In this document: in pieces, positions 1 through 10,570 of the stretch | Layout: each line of letters begins with the position of its first letter | Numbering within the stretch: the first letter of the stretch is position 1 | Assembly: GCF_030157465.1 (NCBI RefSeq) | Contig: NZ_JAOAUU010000044.1 | Coordinates: 1 to 64,000 of the forward strand | Direction of reading: 5' to 3' | DNA length: 64,000 nucleotides | Origin: Zoogloea sp. | GTDB lineage: Bacteria > Pseudomonadota > Gammaproteobacteria > Burkholderiales > Rhodocyclaceae | Program-made: the position numbers and the translations under genes | The notes under the pieces: model-generated | What the model was told of the DNA's origin: nothing | The model's input: only the letters and a program-made list of their open reading frames with translations | Databases searched by the model: none

Positions 1-33
1 ACTAAATCCCGGATTTATCGCGCCCACTGCTGG

Positions 34-1620
34 GTGAATATCTCAGTTCTTCTTATCATTCCCCTCGTTCTCTGCCTGTGGGCCAGTCTGTCCCAGGCCA
101 CCCCGGATGCCGCCCTGGTCCGCCAGCTGGCGGCTGAGGATTCCAGCGACAAGGTCGCCGCGATCCGCCAGCTTGCGCAGGCGGCCGACCCCGACGCGGC
201 CCGCATTCTCAAGGCCATGGCCGACGACAGCCTTTATCTGGCCGGCGACAAGGCCGTGATCCTCGAAGGCGACACGGCCTTCGACGCCGCCAGCGGCGCA
301 GCGATCGCAACGCCGGCCACCCCCGAAGCCGTCACGGTGAACAACCGCATCCGCGGCGAGCTGGCCAACGCGCTGGCGGCCCTCAGCCTGTTCGACGCCG
401 ACCGCGCCGTGCGCCTGGCGTCTGCGCAAAAGCTGCAGAACAAGGTGGGCGCCGACATGGCCCCGCTGCTGGCCCGGGCCCTGGAGAAGGAGGCTGATGC
501 CGACATCAAGGCGCTGCTCGTGCTGGCCCACGCCCAGGCCAGCCTCGGCAGTGCCGACCCGGCGGTGCGTCTGGCGGCCGTCAATGCGCTGGCCGAAACC
601 AGCTCGCCCACCGTGAAAAGCATGCTGCAGCCGCTCACCGACAAGACCGCCGAGAGCGACGAGAAAGTGCGCTTTGCCGCCGTGGCCGCCATCAAGGCCA
701 TCGACGGCCGCCTCGCCATTGCCGAAAACCTCGGGCGGGTGTTCTCGGGCCTGTCGCTGGGCAGCATCCTGCTGCTGGCCGCGCTGGGGCTGGCCATCAC
801 CTACGGCGTGATGGGCGTGATCAACATGGCCCACGGCGAGCTGCTGATGGTGGGCGCCTATTCGGCCTACGGCATGCAAAGCCTGTTCCGGGCCTATCTG
901 CCGGACTACGTCGACTGGTATCTGCCCGCCGCGATTCCGGTGGCCTTCTTCACCGCGGCGCTGGTGGGCGTGGTGATGGAGCGCACGGTGATCCGCTGGC
1001 TCTACGGCCGCACGCTGGAAACCCTGCTCGCCACCTGGGGCCTGTCGCTGGTGCTGATCCAGGGCGCCCGGGTGCTGTTCGGCGCACAAAACGTGGAAGT
1101 GGCCAACCCGGGCTGGATGTCCGGCGGCATCGAGCTGCTGCCCAACCTGGTGCTGCCCTGGAACCGCATCATCATCGTCGGCTTTGCGCTGTTCGTGCTG
1201 CTGCTGGTGTGGGTGCTGATGAACAAGACGCGGCTCGGCATGTTCGTGCGCGCCGTGACGCAAAACCGGGCGATGGCCGGCTGCGTGGGCGTGCCCACCG
1301 CGCGCATCGACACCATGGCCTTTGCGCTGGGCGCCGGCATTGCCGGGCTGGGCGGGGTGGCGCTGTCGCAAATCTCCAACGTGGGGCCGGACATGGGCCA
1401 GGGCTACATCGTCGATTCGTTCATGGTGGTCGTGGTGGGCGGCGTCGGCCAGCTCGCCGGGGCCGTGTGGGCGGCGCTGGGCCTGGGCATCTTCAGCAAG
1501 CTGCTGGAGGGCTGGGCCGGTGCGGTGATCGCCAAGATCACCATCCTCGTGTGCATCATCATCTTCATCCAGAAGCGTCCGCAGGGCATCTTTGCCCTCA
1601 AGGGCCGCTTCGTCGAGTAA
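34..1620 (+). CDS. urtB: Urea ABC transporter permease UrtB
   Basis: Inner-membrane permease of the Urt high-affinity urea importer (branched-chain amino-acid-type ABC family). The 528-residue protein begins with a signal peptide (hydrophobic residues about 3-22), followed by about 200 Ala-rich residues outside the membrane with HEAT-like repeats, as is normal for UrtB. The LivH-like part starts near residue 230 and contains the conserved segment around GVMGVINMAHGELLMVGAY and about eight membrane spans. The start is a GTG only 33 bases from the window edge, so an upstream start cannot be excluded. It is followed by urtC after 12 bases, then urtD and urtE, which fixes the assignment. The binding protein urtA presumably lies just outside the window. 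Confidence 0.93.
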   Translation: MNISVLLIIPLVLCLWASLSQATPDAALVRQLAAEDSSDKVAAIRQLAQAADPDAARILKAMADDSLYLAGDKAVILEGDTAFDAASGAAIATPATPEAVTVNNRIRGELANALAALSLFDADRAVRLASAQKLQNKVGADMAPLLARALEKEADADIKALLVLAHAQASLGSADPAVRLAAVNALAETSSPTVKSMLQPLTDKTAESDEKVRFAAVAAIKAIDGRLAIAENLGRVFSGLSLGSILLLAALGLAITYGVMGVINMAHGELLMVGAYSAYGMQSLFRAYLPDYVDWYLPAAIPVAFFTAALVGVVMERTVIRWLYGRTLETLLATWGLSLVLIQGARVLFGAQNVEVANPGWMSGGIELLPNLVLPWNRIIIVGFALFVLLLVWVLMNKTRLGMFVRAVTQNRAMAGCVGVPTARIDTMAFALGAGIAGLGGVALSQISNVGPDMGQGYIVDSFMVVVVGGVGQLAGAVWAALGLGIFSKLLEGWAGAVIAKITILVCIIIFIQKRPQGIFALKGRFVE

Positions 1621-1632
1621 GGGCCGGACATC

Positions 1633-2732
1633 ATGCGCAAACCCCTCACCCTTCGCGTGCTGTCCTCGCTGGACAGCAAAGGCTGGCTGGCGCTGGGCAT
1701 CTTCCTTGCCCTCGCGCTGATCCTGGTGCCGGTGCTCAACCTGGCCGTGCCGGAAGACAGCGCCTTTCACATGTCGGCCTACGCCATCACGCTGATCGGC
1801 AAGATCATGTGCTACGCGCTGGTGGCCGTGGCAATGGACCTGATCTGGGGCTACGGCGGCATCCTGTCGCTGGGCCACGGGCTGTTCTTCGCGCTCGGCG
1901 GCTACGCCTTCGGCATGTACCTGATGCGCCAGGCCGGCAGCGATGCCGGCGCGCTGCCGGCGTTCATGATCTTCCTCGACTGGAAGGAGCTGCCGTGGTT
2001 CTGGCTGGGCAGCGACAGCTTTGTGTGGGTGATCCTGCTGGTGGTCGTGGTGCCGGCGCTGGTGGCCTTCGTGTTCGGCTACTTCGCCTTCCGCTCGCGG
2101 ATCAAGGGCGTGTATTTCTCGATCATCACCCAGGCCCTCACCTACGCCGCCATGCTGCTGTTCTTCCGCAACGAAACCGGCTTTGGCGGCAACAACGGCT
2201 TCACCGACTTCAGGTTGGTGCTCGAACACAGCATCACCTCGCCGCAAACCCGGCTGGTGCTGTTCGGCCTGACCGCGATCATGCTTGCGGCGACGCTGGT
2301 GTTTTCGCGCTGGCTGGTCACGTCAAAGTTTGGCCGGGTGCTCACGGCCATCCGCGATTCCGAATCCCGGATGATGTTCATCGGCTACAACCCGCTCTGG
2401 TACAAGCTCTTCATCTGGGTGGTGTCGGCCGTGCTGTGCGGCATTGCCGGGGCGCTCTACGTGCCGCAGGTGGGCATCATCAACCCCTCTGAAATGTCAC
2501 CCGCCAACTCCATCGAAATCGCCATCTGGGTGGCGGTAGGCGGCCGCGCCACGCTGATCGGGCCGGTCATCGGCGCCTTCGTGGTCAACCTGGCCAAGAG
2601 CTGGTTCACGGTGAGCTTTCCCGAATACTGGCTGTTCTTCCTCGGCCTGTTGTTCATCGTCGTCACGCTGATGCTGCCCCAGGGCCTCGTCGGCCTGTGG
2701 AAGAAACTGATGCTCAAGAAAGGAGTCGCCGC

Positions 2733-2736
<4 letters not shown>
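1633..2736 (+). CDS. urtC: Urea ABC transporter permease UrtC
   Basis: Second permease of the urea importer, LivM-like, 367 residues with about ten hydrophobic spans. The conserved LivM-type segment DLIWGYGGILSLGHGLFFAL lies near residues 73-92, and the cytoplasmic EAA-type loop (VLTAIRDSESRMMFIGYNP) near residues 236-254. It would pair with UrtB to form the channel energised by UrtD and UrtE. Its TGA stop overlaps the urtD ATG (ATGA), indicating translational coupling. Confidence 0.93.
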
Positions 2737-3578
<842 letters not shown>

Positions 3579-3580
3579 AC

Positions 3581-4273
3581 ATGCTTAAAGTTGAAAACCT
3601 CAACCAGTACTACGGCGGCAGCCACATCCTGCGCGGCCTGTCGTTCGAGCTGGAACTCGGCAAGGTCACCACGCTCCTCGGCCGCAACGGCGTGGGCAAG
3701 ACCACGCTGCTCAAATCGCTGATGGGGCTGGTCAAAACCAAATCCGGCGCCATGCACCTGGACGGCCGCGACATCACCCACCTGGCGCCCCACGAGCGCG
3801 TGAAGGCCGGCATCGGCTACGTGCCCCAGGGGCGCGAGATCTTTCCGCGCCTCACGGTGGAGGAAAACCTGCTGATGGGCCTCGCCACCCTGCCCGGCAG
3901 CACGCCGATTCCGAGCCGCATCTTCGAGATGTTTCCGGTGCTCAAGCAGATGATGCACCGCCGCGGCGGTGATCTTTCCGGTGGCCAGCAGCAACAGCTC
4001 GCCATCGGCCGCGCCCTGGCCATGGGGCCGCGCCTGCTGATCCTCGACGAGCCGACCGAAGGCATCCAGCCCTCGATCATCAAGGACATCGAGCGCGCCA
4101 TCCGCATGCTGGCCGCAACCGGCGAAATGGCGATCCTGCTGGTCGAGCAGTACTACGACTTCGCCGAATCCCTGGCCGACCAGTACCTGCTGATGGAACG
4201 CGGCGAATTCATCATGCGCGGCAAGGGCGAAAGCATGCCCCGGGACGGCGTGCGGGAGGCGCTGGCGGTGTGA
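3581..4273 (+). CDS. urtE: Urea ABC transporter ATPase UrtE
   Basis: LivF-like second ATPase of the urea importer, 230 residues, the family's usual size. Walker A is GRNGVGKTT (residues 34-42), the signature is LSGGQQQQLAIGRAL, and Walker B is LLILDEPTEGIQPS, a segment characteristic of UrtE. It starts two bases after urtD and closes the urt operon. The next gene on this strand is ureD, so import and hydrolysis of urea are adjacent functions. Confidence 0.93.
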   Translation: MLKVENLNQYYGGSHILRGLSFELELGKVTTLLGRNGVGKTTLLKSLMGLVKTKSGAMHLDGRDITHLAPHERVKAGIGYVPQGREIFPRLTVEENLLMGLATLPGSTPIPSRIFEMFPVLKQMMHRRGGDLSGGQQQQLAIGRALAMGPRLLILDEPTEGIQPSIIKDIERAIRMLAATGEMAILLVEQYYDFAESLADQYLLMERGEFIMRGKGESMPRDGVREALAV

Positions 4274-4289
4274 CGCGCCAGCCGCGCGC

Positions 4290-4511
4290 TCAGCCCGGGT
4301 TCTCGGGCAGCAGCGCGGCGGGCCAGGCGCCGGGTTCCAGATCCTTGTAGCGCAGCGGCCATTGCTCGAGCAGCGCCACCACGTCCGGCGCGTCGTCCAT
4401 GAGGCCTTCCTCGGCCCATTGCCGGACGGATTCCCGGCCCCACTGGTTGGCGTGGGCGTAGCGCTTGAGGCCCTCGAAGCGCATTTTCCAGATCGGGTTG
4501 TCTTGCGTCAC
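4290..4511 (-). CDS. Small conserved-looking protein, internal start within the acpH frame
   Basis: An in-frame GTG at 4511 is preceded by AAGGAAG with about five bases spacing, a good ribosome binding site in an otherwise GC-rich gene. It would give a 73-residue protein starting VTQDNPIWKMRFEGLKRYAH, rich in Trp and charged residues, with no signal peptide or membrane span. I do not recognise its function. The stretch just before it encodes LISSKKGRF, which looks like translated leader rather than protein core. This suggests that two genes lost the stop between them, or that the small protein is made independently. Confidence 0.5.
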   Translation of the reverse strand: MTQDNPIWKMRFEGLKRYAHANQWGRESVRQWAEEGLMDDAPDVVALLEQWPLRYKDLEPGAWPAALLPENPG

Positions 4512-5171
4512 GAATCTTCCTTTTTTGCTTGAAATCAAACCTTGCGGCCCGGCGTGCCCGCATCTCGCCCCCGCATCCCGCGCCCGCCTCACGGCGTCGG
4601 CAAACGCCAGCGCGTCCGGCAAAAACGCCAGAAAATCGGCCTCCAGGCCGGCGTATTCGCGTAGCAGTTCCGCCCCGGAGCCAGCCAGCGGATTAGGCCG
4701 GCGCAGGCGGAATTCGGCCATGCGATCCAGGGCCAGCGCAAGCATTTCGGCGTCGCGGTAGCTCGCCAGCCAGTCATGGCCGGACATGCGCTCGAACACC
4801 GGCCCGAAGGCGGGCGGCAGCGGCGCGGGATGGGCCGCGATCAGCCGGTACGTGTCGGCGGTGAAGTGCGTGAGCGGCTGGTCGCTGAAACGGGACCAGT
4901 GCCGCGCCAGAAAATGATCGTAGAACATGTCCACCATGATGCCGCTCACCCGGCGCCGCTCCGGGCTCACCCGCGCCCGGCTGCGGCGAAAGGCCGGGTG
5001 GGTGTCCGCGTAGCTGTCGATGCGCCGGTGCAGCATCACGCCAGCGGCCAGCGCCGCGTCCAGACCGGCAGGCAGGGGGTCGAGCCAGCCCTTTACGAAG
5101 TCACCCACGACCCCGCCGACGCGATCCGCCGCCACCGGCCCGGCCAGAAAGGCATGAGCGAGGTAGTTCAT
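4290..5171 (-). CDS. acpH: Acyl carrier protein phosphodiesterase (AcpH-like) read through into a small C-terminal domain
   Basis: Residues 1 to about 195 match the AcpH family, which removes 4'-phosphopantetheine from holo-ACP: an N-terminal MNYLAHAFLA start, the GDFVKG segment, the HRRIDSYADTH segment and MFYDHFLA, the HD-like metal-binding set. Free-standing AcpH is about 190-200 residues, whereas this frame is 293. There is no stop before the last 73 residues, which form a separate compact unit (see the entry at 4290-4511) with its own GTG and ribosome binding site. The gene lies between urtE and ureD on the opposite strand and looks functionally unrelated to urea use. Either a true fusion or two overlapping translation products is possible. 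Confidence 0.8.
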   Translation of the reverse strand: MNYLAHAFLAGPVAADRVGGVVGDFVKGWLDPLPAGLDAALAAGVMLHRRIDSYADTHPAFRRSRARVSPERRRVSGIMVDMFYDHFLARHWSRFSDQPLTHFTADTYRLIAAHPAPLPPAFGPVFERMSGHDWLASYRDAEMLALALDRMAEFRLRRPNPLAGSGAELLREYAGLEADFLAFLPDALAFADAVRRARDAGARCGHAGPQGLISSKKGRFVTQDNPIWKMRFEGLKRYAHANQWGRESVRQWAEEGLMDDAPDVVALLEQWPLRYKDLEPGAWPAALLPENPG

Positions 5172-5290
5172 GGCCGCACAGCCGGCGACGGCTCACGGAA
5201 CGCGGGAGAGGCTTCCGGGTACATGCTTCGACTCCATGAAAATGTGGCGCGTGCGCAGTATTGCGTATTTCACGGCCCATCGCCTTGGGC

Positions 5291-5296
5291 CACAAT
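5291..5296 (+). promoter_or_regulatory. Possible -10 element immediately before ureD
   Basis: CACAAT, four of six matches to TATAAT, lies eight bases before the ureD ATG in the 132-base gap between divergent acpH and ureD. If used, transcription would begin at about the start codon. No convincing -35 was seen. Confidence 0.25.
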
Positions 5297-5303
5297 CCGC
5301 CCC

Positions 5304-6158
5304 ATGAACTTCCGCCCTCCGCTCACTTCGCCTGCCTGGCATGCCGAGCTGCACCTGGGCTTCGCCCGCGACGGTGAACGCACCGCGCTCGTGGAGAACC
5401 GGCATTTTGGCCCGCTGCGGGTGCAAAAGGCGCTTTACCCGGAAGGCAGCCCGGTGTGCCAGGCCATCCTGCTGCACCCGCCCTCTGGCATCGCGGGGGG
5501 CGATCACCTGAAGATCCGCGCCACTGTTGGCGCCAGCGCCCATGCCCAGCTCACCACGCCGGGCGCCGGAAAATGGTATCGCACAGGCGGGGCCGAGGCC
5601 TCGCAGGACATCGAGCTGAGCGTGGCCGAGGGCGCCACCCTCGAATGGCTCCCGCAGGAGACCATCGTTTTCAACGGCGCCCGGGCGCGCATGCACACCC
5701 GCGTGTCCCTCGCCGCCGACAGCCGCTTCATCGGCTGGGACATCCTGTGCCTTGGCCGCACCGCCTCCGGCGAACGCTTTGACACGGGCCACGTCGACCT
5801 GCACTACCGCATCGAGCGCGCCGGCAGCCCCCTTTGGATCGAGCGCGGCAGCTTTCAGGGCGCCGACCCGATGCTCGCCAGCCCCGCCGGCTGGGCCGGC
5901 GCCCCCGTTTGCGGCACCTTGCTGGCAAGCTTCCCGGAACTCTCCACGCACAGCACCGAACTGCTCGAACGCTGCCGCCAGGTGGCGCCCGCCGATGGCG
6001 CCGGGCACGCCGTCACCGCCTTGCCCGGCCTGCTGGTGGCGCGTTACCTGGGCGCCAGCAGCGAAGCCGCGCGCCTGTGGTTTGCCGCGCTGTGGGCCAT
6101 CCTCCGCCCCCTGTGCTGCGGCCGGCCGGCCCTTGTGCCCCGAATCTGGAATACCTGA
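5304..6158 (+). CDS. ureD: Urease accessory protein UreD
   Basis: UreD (UreH) is the scaffold that binds apo-urease with UreF and UreG during nickel insertion. The 284-residue product shows family signatures: the N-terminal [18 protein letters not shown], the [14 protein letters not shown] segment, the [10 protein letters not shown] segment and the [12 protein letters not shown] motif. It heads the urease operon and is followed after nine bases by ureA. The ATG at 5304 was chosen because homology begins there; the open frame further upstream overlaps acpH and carries no family signature. Confidence 0.93.
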   Translation: MNFRPPLTSPAWHAELHLGFARDGERTALVENRHFGPLRVQKALYPEGSPVCQAILLHPPSGIAGGDHLKIRATVGASAHAQLTTPGAGKWYRTGGAEASQDIELSVAEGATLEWLPQETIVFNGARARMHTRVSLAADSRFIGWDILCLGRTASGERFDTGHVDLHYRIERAGSPLWIERGSFQGADPMLASPAGWAGAPVCGTLLASFPELSTHSTELLERCRQVAPADGAGHAVTALPGLLVARYLGASSEAARLWFAALWAILRPLCCGRPALVPRIWNT

Positions 6159-6167
6159 GGAAACCCC

Positions 6168-6470
6168 ATGGAACTCACCCCCCGCGAGAAGGACAAGCTG
6201 CTGATCTTCACCGCCGGCCTGCTCGCCGAGCGGCGCAAGGCCCGCGGCCTCAAGTTGAACTACCCGGAAGCCGTGGCGCTGATCACCTGCGCCATCCTGG
6301 AAGGTGCCCGCGACGGCCGCAGCGTGGCCGAACTGATGCACGCCGGCACGCAAGTGCTCACCCGCGCCGACGTGATGGACGGAATCGCCGAAATGATTCC
6401 GGACATCCAGGTCGAAGCCACTTTCCCCGACGGCACCAAGCTGGTGACCGTGCATCACCCCATCGTCTGA
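6168..6470 (+). CDS. ureA: Urease gamma subunit UreA
   Basis: Smallest structural subunit of urease, 100 residues, exactly the family size. The protein shows the family N-terminus [20 protein letters not shown] and the [19 protein letters not shown] segment. It assembles with UreB and UreC into the trimeric (ABC)3 enzyme hydrolysing urea to ammonia and carbamate. A ribosome binding site (TGAGGAAA) precedes the ATG. It is followed by a small membrane-protein gene before ureB. Confidence 0.96.
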   Translation: MELTPREKDKLLIFTAGLLAERRKARGLKLNYPEAVALITCAILEGARDGRSVAELMHAGTQVLTRADVMDGIAEMIPDIQVEATFPDGTKLVTVHHPIV

Positions 6471-6485
6471 CCCAGGGAGTCGTCC

Positions 6486-6665
6486 ATGAAAACCCGTTTC
6501 CACCTGCTGCTCCTGGCGGCCCTGCCCGCCACCGCGCTGGCCCACCCGGGGCATGGCGTCCTCGACGGCTTGGCCCATCTCTTCGAAGCGGAGCACATCC
6601 TGCCGGCCATCGTTGCCGCGGGCCTGGTCGCCTACCTGCTGATGCGCCGGAAGGATGGACGATGA
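6486..6665 (+). CDS. Small HPGHG-containing membrane protein in the urease operon
   Basis: A 59-residue frame fills the ureA-ureB gap and overlaps the ureB ATG by four bases (ATGA). It has a good ribosome binding site (CCAGGGAG) and a clear signal peptide cleaved after ALA (residues 1-19). The mature N-terminus is [18 protein letters not shown], followed by one transmembrane span (about residues 38-53) and a basic tail. The HPGH start resembles the mature N-terminus of HupE/UreJ nickel permeases, but those have six or more spans. I infer a metal-binding accessory or mini-HupE-like role. The function is unproven. Confidence 0.75.
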   Translation: MKTRFHLLLLAALPATALAHPGHGVLDGLAHLFEAEHILPAIVAAGLVAYLLMRRKDGR

Positions 6666-6967
6666 TCCCCGGCGAACTCCTCGCCGAGCCCGGCGACATC
6701 GAACTCAACGCCGGCCGGCCAACCCTCACCCTCACCGTGGCCAACACCGGCGACCGCCCGGTCCAGGTGGGCTCGCACTATCACTTCTTCGAAACCAACA
6801 CCGCGCTCGACTTTGACCGGGACGCCGCCCGCGGCTACCGCCTCGACATCGCTGCCGGCACCGCCGTGCGCTTCGAGCCGGGCCAGACGCGCACCGTGCA
6901 ACTGGTGGCACTGGGCGGCGAGCGCAAGGTGTATGGCTTTCGCGGCTTGATTCAGGGAGCGCTGTAA
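6662..6967 (+). CDS. ureB: Urease beta subunit UreB
   Basis: Structural beta subunit, 101 residues, family length. Diagnostic segments are MIPGELL at the start, [19 protein letters not shown], the LDFDR segment and [13 protein letters not shown]. Its start overlaps the stop of the preceding small membrane protein, and its TAA shares one base with the ureC ATG. Translation through the structural genes is therefore probably coupled. Confidence 0.96.
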   Translation: MIPGELLAEPGDIELNAGRPTLTLTVANTGDRPVQVGSHYHFFETNTALDFDRDAARGYRLDIAAGTAVRFEPGQTRTVQLVALGGERKVYGFRGLIQGAL

Positions 6968-8685
6968 TGGCCAGCACAATCAGCCGTCAGGCCTACGCCG
7001 AAATGTTCGGCCCCACCCACCTCGACGGCAAGGGCGACCGCCTGCGCCTGGCCGACACCGCCCTGATCATCGAAGTCGAACACGACTACACGATCTACGG
7101 CGAAGAAGTGAAGTTCGGCGGCGGCAAGGTGATTCGCGACGGCATGGGCCAGAGCCAGCGGGTGTCCGCCGAGGTGGTCGATACCGTCATCACCAACGCC
7201 CTGATCGTCGACGCGGTGACCGGCATCGTGAAGGCCGACATCGGCCTGAAGAACGGCCGCATCGCCGCCATCGGCAAGGCCGGCAACCCGGACATCCAGC
7301 CCGGTATCACCATCGTGGTGGGCCCCGGCACCGAGGTGATCGCCGGCGAAGGCATGATCGTCACCGCCGGCGGCATCGACAGCCACATCCATTTCATCTG
7401 CCCGCAGCAGATCGAGGAGGCGCTCGACTCGGGCGTCACCACCATGATCGGCGGCGGCACCGGCCCTGCCACCGGCACTTTTGCCACCACCTGCACGCCG
7501 GGGCCATGGCACATTCACCGCATGCTCGAAGCCGCCGAGGCCTTTCCGATGAACCTCGGCTTTCTCGGCAAGGGCAACGCCAGCCTGCCGGAAGCCCTCG
7601 TCGAGCAGGTCGAGGCCGGCGTCATCGGTCTCAAGCTGCACGAAGACTGGGGCACCACCCCGGCCGCCATCGACTGCTGCCTGTCGGTGGCCGACGCCAT
7701 GGACGTGCAGGTGGCCATCCACTCCGACACGCTCAACGAATCGGGCTTTGTCGAGGCGACCATCGCCGCCTTCAAGGGCCGCACCATCCACACCTTTCAC
7801 ACCGAAGGCGCCGGCGGCGGCCACGCGCCGGACATCATCAAGGCGGCCGGGCTGCCCTTCGTCCTGCCCAGCTCCACCAACCCGACCATGCCCTACACGG
7901 TCAACACCATCGACGAGCATCTCGACATGCTGATGGTGTGCCACCACCTCGACCCGGCCATCGCCGAGGACATCGCCTTTGCCGAGTCGCGCATCCGCCG
8001 CGAAACCATCGCCGCCGAAGACATCCTCCACGACATCGGCGCCTTCTCGATGATGTCGTCCGATTCGCAGGCCATGGGCCGCGTCGGCGAAGTAATCATC
8101 CGCACCTGGCAGGCCGCCCACAAAATGAAGCTGCAACGCGGGCCACTTAAGGAAGATAACCCGCGCAACGACAACTTCCGGGTCAAGCGCTACATCGCCA
8201 AATACACCATCAACCCGGCGCTCACCCACGGCATCGCCCACACGGTCGGTTCCATCGAAGTCGGCAAGCTGGCCGACCTGGTGCTCTGGAAACCGGCTTT
8301 CTTCGGCGCCAAGCCGAGCCTGATCCTGAAAGGCGGCATGATCGCCGCCGCCGCCATGGGCGACCCGAACGCCTCGATCCCGACACCGCAGCCGGTGCAT
8401 TACCGCCCGATGTTCGGCAGCTTCGGCAAGGCGCTCAAAACCTCGGTCACCTTCGTGTCACAGGCGGCGCTGGATAATCCGGCGATTGCCGCCCTCGGAC
8501 TGCAAAAACCGCTGATTGCCGTCTCCGGCACCCGCCAGCTGCAAAAATCCGACATGGTTCACAACGGCGCCACGCCCGTCATCGACGTCGACCCCGAAAC
8601 CTACGTGGTGCGCGCCGACGGCGAACTGCTGAGCTGCGAGCCCGCCACCGAACTGCCACTGGCGCAGCGCTACTTCCTGTTCTGA
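6967..8685 (+). CDS. ureC: Urease alpha subunit UreC
   Basis: Catalytic subunit carrying the dinickel centre, 572 residues. All known ligands and catalytic residues are present: His140 and His142 (DSHIHF), the carbamylated Lys223 (GLKLHEDW), His225, His252 (AIHSDT), His278 (TFHTEG), flap Cys325 and His326 (MVCHHLD), and Asp366 (SSDSQAMG). Numbering is shifted by six from the Klebsiella enzyme. The protein should therefore be active once UreDEFG insert nickel. It overlaps ureB by one base and is followed by ureE after eight bases. Confidence 0.98.
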   Translation: MASTISRQAYAEMFGPTHLDGKGDRLRLADTALIIEVEHDYTIYGEEVKFGGGKVIRDGMGQSQRVSAEVVDTVITNALIVDAVTGIVKADIGLKNGRIAAIGKAGNPDIQPGITIVVGPGTEVIAGEGMIVTAGGIDSHIHFICPQQIEEALDSGVTTMIGGGTGPATGTFATTCTPGPWHIHRMLEAAEAFPMNLGFLGKGNASLPEALVEQVEAGVIGLKLHEDWGTTPAAIDCCLSVADAMDVQVAIHSDTLNESGFVEATIAAFKGRTIHTFHTEGAGGGHAPDIIKAAGLPFVLPSSTNPTMPYTVNTIDEHLDMLMVCHHLDPAIAEDIAFAESRIRRETIAAEDILHDIGAFSMMSSDSQAMGRVGEVIIRTWQAAHKMKLQRGPLKEDNPRNDNFRVKRYIAKYTINPALTHGIAHTVGSIEVGKLADLVLWKPAFFGAKPSLILKGGMIAAAAMGDPNASIPTPQPVHYRPMFGSFGKALKTSVTFVSQAALDNPAIAALGLQKPLIAVSGTRQLQKSDMVHNGATPVIDVDPETYVVRADGELLSCEPATELPLAQRYFLF

Positions 8686-8693
8686 CCCCGCCC

Positions 8694-9215
8694 ATGCTGA
8701 TCCTGACCCAACGCACCCGGCAGCCCGCCACCGATACGGTGGCGCTCACCTACGATTCCCGCAAGCGCAGCCGCCTGCGCGTCAAGCTGGCGTCCGGCGC
8801 GGAGGCCGGCATCTTTCTGGAGCGGGGCGAGCACCTCCAGGGCGGTGACCGGCTGATTTCAGAAGATGGCAGCGCCGTGGTCGAGGTCGTCGCGGCGCCC
8901 GAAAAACTCATCGAAGCCCGTGCCGACAGCCCGCTGCTGTTCGCCCGCGCGGCCTACCACCTGGGCAACCGCCACGTGCCGGTGCAGATCATTCCCGAGC
9001 CCGGCGGCGGCCGCCTGCTTTTTCAGACCGACCACGTGCTGGCCGAAATGGTGCGCGGGCTGGGCTGTGCCGCGAGCGAAACCCTGGCGCCCTTCCAGCC
9101 GGAATCCGGCGCCTACGGCGGTGGCCACCGACACGCTGACGACGATGACCTGCACGACCCCGGTCACGGCCCCCACCGCTCCATTCCCAGGATCCACGAA
9201 TTCAAGCCGCGCTGA
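8694..9215 (+). CDS. ureE: Urease nickel metallochaperone UreE
   Basis: UreE delivers nickel to the UreG-UreF-UreD-apourease complex. The 173-residue protein has the N-terminal peptide-binding domain (residues about 1-75) and a C-terminal ferredoxin-like metal domain with conserved YHLGNRHVPVQI (the interface His region). It ends with a His/Asp-rich tail (GGGHRHADDDDLHDPGHGPH), which would bind extra nickel. The tail is shorter than in Klebsiella but clearly histidine-rich. Confidence 0.94.
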   Translation: MLILTQRTRQPATDTVALTYDSRKRSRLRVKLASGAEAGIFLERGEHLQGGDRLISEDGSAVVEVVAAPEKLIEARADSPLLFARAAYHLGNRHVPVQIIPEPGGGRLLFQTDHVLAEMVRGLGCAASETLAPFQPESGAYGGGHRHADDDDLHDPGHGPHRSIPRIHEFKPR

Positions 9216-9217
9216 CC

Positions 9218-9910
9218 GTGACGCCCCCTGCCAGCCTGCAACTCGTCCGCCTGCTTCAACTGGCCAGCCCGGCCCTGCCGGTGGGCGCCTACACCTATTC
9301 GCAGGGCCTCGAATGGGCCGTCGAATCCGGCGTGATCCGCGACGAAGCCAGCGCCGGCCGCTGGATTGCCGATCTGCTCGGACACGGCATCGGCCGCTAC
9401 GAAGCACCGCTGGTGGCGGCCCTGATGGAGGCCTGGACGGCCGGCAAGCACCCCGAAATCCGCCGCCTCAATGCCGAATTCCTGGCCAGCCGCGAATCCT
9501 TTGAGCTGCGCGCCGAAACCGTGCAGATGGGCTTTTCGCTGCGCCGCCTGATTCGCGACCTGCGCGACGAGCGCCTGGCCTGTGTTGCCGAACAGATCGA
9601 AACCCTGCCGGAAGTGGCCTTTCCGGTAGCCTGGAGCGGCGTTGCCGCACAGTGGGGCATCCCCACTGACGCCGCGCTCACGGCCTATTTGTGGTCGTGG
9701 GCCGAAAACCAGGTCATGGCCGCGCTCAAGGCCGTGCCACTCGGCCAGGCCTCGGGCCAGCGCCTGCTGGCCGGGCTGGGCAGCCGGATTCCCGCCATTG
9801 CCGCCGACGCGCGGGTGCGACCGGAGGCCGCGTGGTCCAACCTCGCCCCGGCCTTCGCGATCGCCTGCGCCCGTCACGAAACCCAGTATTCACGTCTTTT
9901 CAGATCGTAA
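9218..9910 (+). CDS. ureF: Urease accessory protein UreF
   Basis: UreF gates UreG GTPase activity during urease activation. The 230-residue product carries family segments [20 protein letters not shown] near the N-terminus and [14 protein letters not shown] mid-protein. It begins with GTG two bases after ureE. The C-terminal region [12 protein letters not shown] is the usual UreF tail that meets UreD. Confidence 0.93.
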   Translation: MTPPASLQLVRLLQLASPALPVGAYTYSQGLEWAVESGVIRDEASAGRWIADLLGHGIGRYEAPLVAALMEAWTAGKHPEIRRLNAEFLASRESFELRAETVQMGFSLRRLIRDLRDERLACVAEQIETLPEVAFPVAWSGVAAQWGIPTDAALTAYLWSWAENQVMAALKAVPLGQASGQRLLAGLGSRIPAIAADARVRPEAAWSNLAPAFAIACARHETQYSRLFRS

Positions 9911-9914
9911 AACC

Positions 9915-10529
9915 ATGACCCAGCAAGCACTGCGCGTCGGCATCGGCGGCCCCGTCGGATCCGGCAAAACCGCCCTCACCCTGGCCCTGTGCCAGGCCCT
10001 GCGCGGCGAGATCGACATGGCCGTCGTCACCAACGACATCTACACCGCCGAGGACGCGAAATTCCTCGTCAATCACTCGGCCCTGGCCCCGGAGCGCATC
10101 ATCGGCGTCGAAACCGGCGGCTGCCCGCACACCGCCATCCGCGAAGACGCCTCGATCAACCTCGAAGCCATCGACCGCCTGCAGCGCGCCTTTCCCGGTC
10201 TCGAACTGATCCTCGTCGAATCCGGCGGCGACAACCTGGCGGCCACCTTCTCGCCCGAACTCTCCGATCTCACCCTGTACGTGATCGACGTTGCCGCCGG
10301 CGAGAAGATTCCGCGCAAGGGCGGCCCCGGCATCACCAAGTCGGATCTGCTGATCATCAACAAGATCGACCTTGCCCCCATGGTGGGCGCCTCGCTGGAT
10401 GTCATGGCCCACGACGCCCGCGCCCAGCGTGGCCAGCGGCCCTTCGTCTTCAGCAACCTCAAGACCGGCGACGGCCTTGAAATGATCATCGCGTTCATTC
10501 GCGAACACGGAATGCTGGGCCGCGGCTGA
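9915..10529 (+). CDS. ureG: Urease accessory GTPase UreG
   Basis: SIMIBI-class GTPase driving nickel insertion, 204 residues. The P-loop is [10 protein letters not shown] (about residues 11-20), the metal-binding CPH motif is in [15 protein letters not shown], and the guanine-specificity motif is NKIDLAP. It has no His-rich N-terminal extension, so nickel storage here falls to UreE. It ends the urease operon; the next gene follows a 100-base gap with its own probable promoter. Confidence 0.96.
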   Translation: MTQQALRVGIGGPVGSGKTALTLALCQALRGEIDMAVVTNDIYTAEDAKFLVNHSALAPERIIGVETGGCPHTAIREDASINLEAIDRLQRAFPGLELILVESGGDNLAATFSPELSDLTLYVIDVAAGEKIPRKGGPGITKSDLLIINKIDLAPMVGASLDVMAHDARAQRGQRPFVFSNLKTGDGLEMIIAFIREHGMLGRG

Positions 10530-10570
10530 TCGGGCCGAGCGGTCCTCTCCCGCCCCTCCCCCCTTGGTGC

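Noticed and set aside
43-2247. A 734-codon open frame on the minus strand across urtB and urtC
   Set aside because: It is the mirror of two well-conserved permease genes. Its product is rich in His, Gln, Asp and Gly with no family features, as expected from the complement of GC-biased codons. The same holds for long antisense frames over hldE/msbA, the sensor kinase and the GGDEF-EAL gene (for example 59445-61736).
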